Source of the DNA: Hybos culiciformis
Lineage: Eukaryota > Arthropoda > Insecta > Diptera > Hybotidae
NCBI GenBank assembly: GCA_964007475.1
Contig: OZ023273.1
Location: 42,285,525 to 42,349,524, forward strand
DNA: 64,000 nucleotides
Direction: 5' to 3'
Positions 62,036-64,000 of the stretch are shown one piece after another. The position numbers and the translations under genes are program-made. Position 1 is the first letter of the stretch, and every line of letters starts with the position of its first letter. Under the pieces are notes generated by a model. That model was not told the origin of the DNA. It did no database searches and saw nothing but the letters and a program-made list of their open reading frames with translations.

Positions 62036-64000
62036 AAAAATTTTAATTAATACATATTGTACATTTAATACATATTCTACATTTATATATATATATATAT
62101 ATGTCTACATATTGTAATTTAACGAATATATGTTAATTCATTATAATTATATTTTGAAATCAAATTGTAACCGAACCTATTACTGCACTCAAATTATTTA
62201 TTAAAAATCTAACTTATTATAAATTTGAATAAAATATTTGAATCTAATAAGTAGAAATTTTAAAGAATTTCAAAATAATTAAAAATTTTAATAATTTCAA
62301 ACAATTTGAAAATTAGATATTTTAATAATTCCATACATTCGGAATATTTTGTGAATGTACTACTAATACTTGTTTAAATAGTTTATTTGCCATCCAAAAA
62401 GATTTTTTGCTATTGTTTTTTTTTTGTTGAAATAAATTCCAAATGCAATATCTTTTTTATTTTAAAATAGAAACTTAGTTTGCACCATGCGTTATCCATA
62501 CATTTACATTTTGCAGTACGATGTACAAAATATCAGTTGGCATTAAGTACATAAATATGATTTCAATTAAAATTTTATATAAAAGAAAAAATACAGCAAA
62601 ATAATAAAATTTTTATTTTGCAAAGATGATTGATAACACTCGAGATTGATGCTACTGCAAAAAAATTCAATACAATACAATAATAACGAGTGCGTGTATA
62701 GTATAGCATTTCTAGTATTTCTATTACTTTTACAATTGAACAAAAAAAAAGGTGATATTGAAAATGAATAAATAAAAACGAAGCATAAAGCAAAAAATAA
62801 TAAAAAAAATAATAATTGAATTTGATGACAGGAACCCTTACAAACATTGATAATTGAAAATGGACTTACAAATATTTTCAATTAATGTCAGTCGTCTTGT
62901 GATAGTGGGTAATTTCTACATACTTGCATAAATATAATTTTCAATAAAAACTACTATTTTCGTCCAAATATTGGGAACGCAAAATCACGATCCAATTACA
63001 ATCAACATAATAAAAATTTTATTAGCTTTTTTTTACATTACATCACTTTTTAATTCAATTGTATGTAATAATAGAATTTTGTTAGTTAAATAATAATTAA
63101 TTTATTTAATAGTTGTAAATAAATTATAGCATACCTGCTATCTTCAATCGATCATTATTGAAATTTCAAAATAAATAGTTTCTATTTGTTCTCGTTAAAT
63201 AAGAAATATGGTTCAAAATTTAAATTACTCGATTATTATAACCTCTGACTGAACATCATACATATATTTTTTTTCTGATACTTTTTTCATTGTCATTTTA
63301 TAAACAGTGCACACTTTCGTTCCGCAAGAAAGGAATAGTAAAAGTTGTATAAAATATTTTTAAATAAGAATTCTTTTTTTCAATCGAAATGATAATTTTT
63401 ATGTCCTACCAACTATACACTAAAATTATCAACACGAGTGAATTCGAAAACAAAGAATAAAATAATGTAATTTCGTCGTCAATATTAATTTCTTAACTCA
63501 TAAATTATGTAATATATATTTCTTTGTAGATAATTATCATAAATTTCAATATTATTAAAAATAAAAAACTGTTATCATAAAAAAACAAATAAAAAAAATT
63601 TTACAAAATATCTTGTTTACTTTTGACAATCATTTTCATTAAATCATGAATTTTATATTTCTGTTTTTGATTTCATTGTCATCTGAAGTGTATATAATTT
63701 TATAAAGATTTTCGAATAGACAAATAAATTCACAAATGTGAAGTATATAATACGTACATTGTACAAACAGTATACTTTACACACATTTTGTCAAAGTTGC
63801 GTTGTTTTTTTTCTGAATAATGAGATTAATATATTGAAATATGATTAATTACAGAACTGTTCTAAGCCAAACAAATCCAATTCTAAAACATAAAACAATC
63901 GTATATCCTACGACTTTATTATTAAATTAATTTTAATCCCAAACCACTCAGATTTTAAATATTTTCAGATTAATTTCAAATTTTAATCTAATTTAAATTC
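62036..64000. other. AT-rich non-coding stretch
   Basis: No gene is seen. A (TA)n tract lies at 62083-62102. Two overlapping - strand frames at 62567-62881 are F/I/L-rich and shift over the same bases; neither shows a signal peptide plus family motif worth calling. Confidence 0.6.

Noticed and set aside
62567..62881. Two overlapping 90-104 codon frames on the - strand
   Set aside because: Both read the same bases in different frames with hydrophobic, T-derived composition; chance is the simplest explanation.
1..64000. CRISPR arrays, operons, phage or other prokaryotic systems
   Set aside because: No regularly spaced short repeats with unique spacers, no ribosome binding sites and no clustered genes; the DNA is clearly eukaryotic.

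Overview
This window is very AT-rich eukaryotic DNA, roughly one fifth G+C by eye, full of poly-A/poly-T runs and AT microsatellites and almost free of long open frames. It has the look of an insect nuclear genome. The supporting signs are one secreted neprilysin-like (M13) protein of an insect type, a tRNA-derived SINE with A and B boxes, a dispersed CCCCCGAC repeat of a kind familiar from arthropod genomes, and several foldback/MITE elements. The order of insect cannot be fixed from this sequence; a fly or an aphid-parasitoid-type wasp with an extreme AT bias would both fit. Nothing looks prokaryotic: there are no operons, rRNAs, CRISPR arrays or canonical tRNA genes.

Layout. 1-424 is a tandem repeat cut by the window edge. 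A possible last exon on the + strand follows at 573-699. 700-13456 is a gene desert holding a 430 bp foldback element (2287-2716) and one weak exon candidate (5602-5652). At 13457-13559 lies a long, imperfect, microRNA-precursor-like hairpin. 14457-14619 is a short inverted-repeat element, and 17690-17990 is a G+C-raised block with homeodomain-, POU- and GATA-like words. 24672-25330 is a young foldback element with 5-bp flanking duplications. 33777-36490 carries a cluster of short G+C-raised islets, several of which read as possible terminal exons (mostly - strand), next to a CCCCCGAC-type dispersed repeat. A (TTA)n microsatellite (43606-43672), a possible + strand terminal exon (47007-47089), two more inverted-repeat elements (49747-49961 and 52581-52913) and another exon-like open frame (53062-53210) follow.

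The only certain gene is on the - strand at 57583-55748: a 611-residue secreted M13 peptidase homologue in which the zinc ligands are replaced, so it should be catalytically dead. 57915-64000 is desert apart from the SINE near 61901-62035.

The genes do not form a visible pathway. The most likely reading is intergenic and long-intron DNA of an AT-rich insect, with a pseudoenzyme gene, a candidate microRNA and several nonautonomous transposons. All short exon calls are tentative: in DNA this AT-rich, splice-like words and 15-50 codon open frames also arise by chance.
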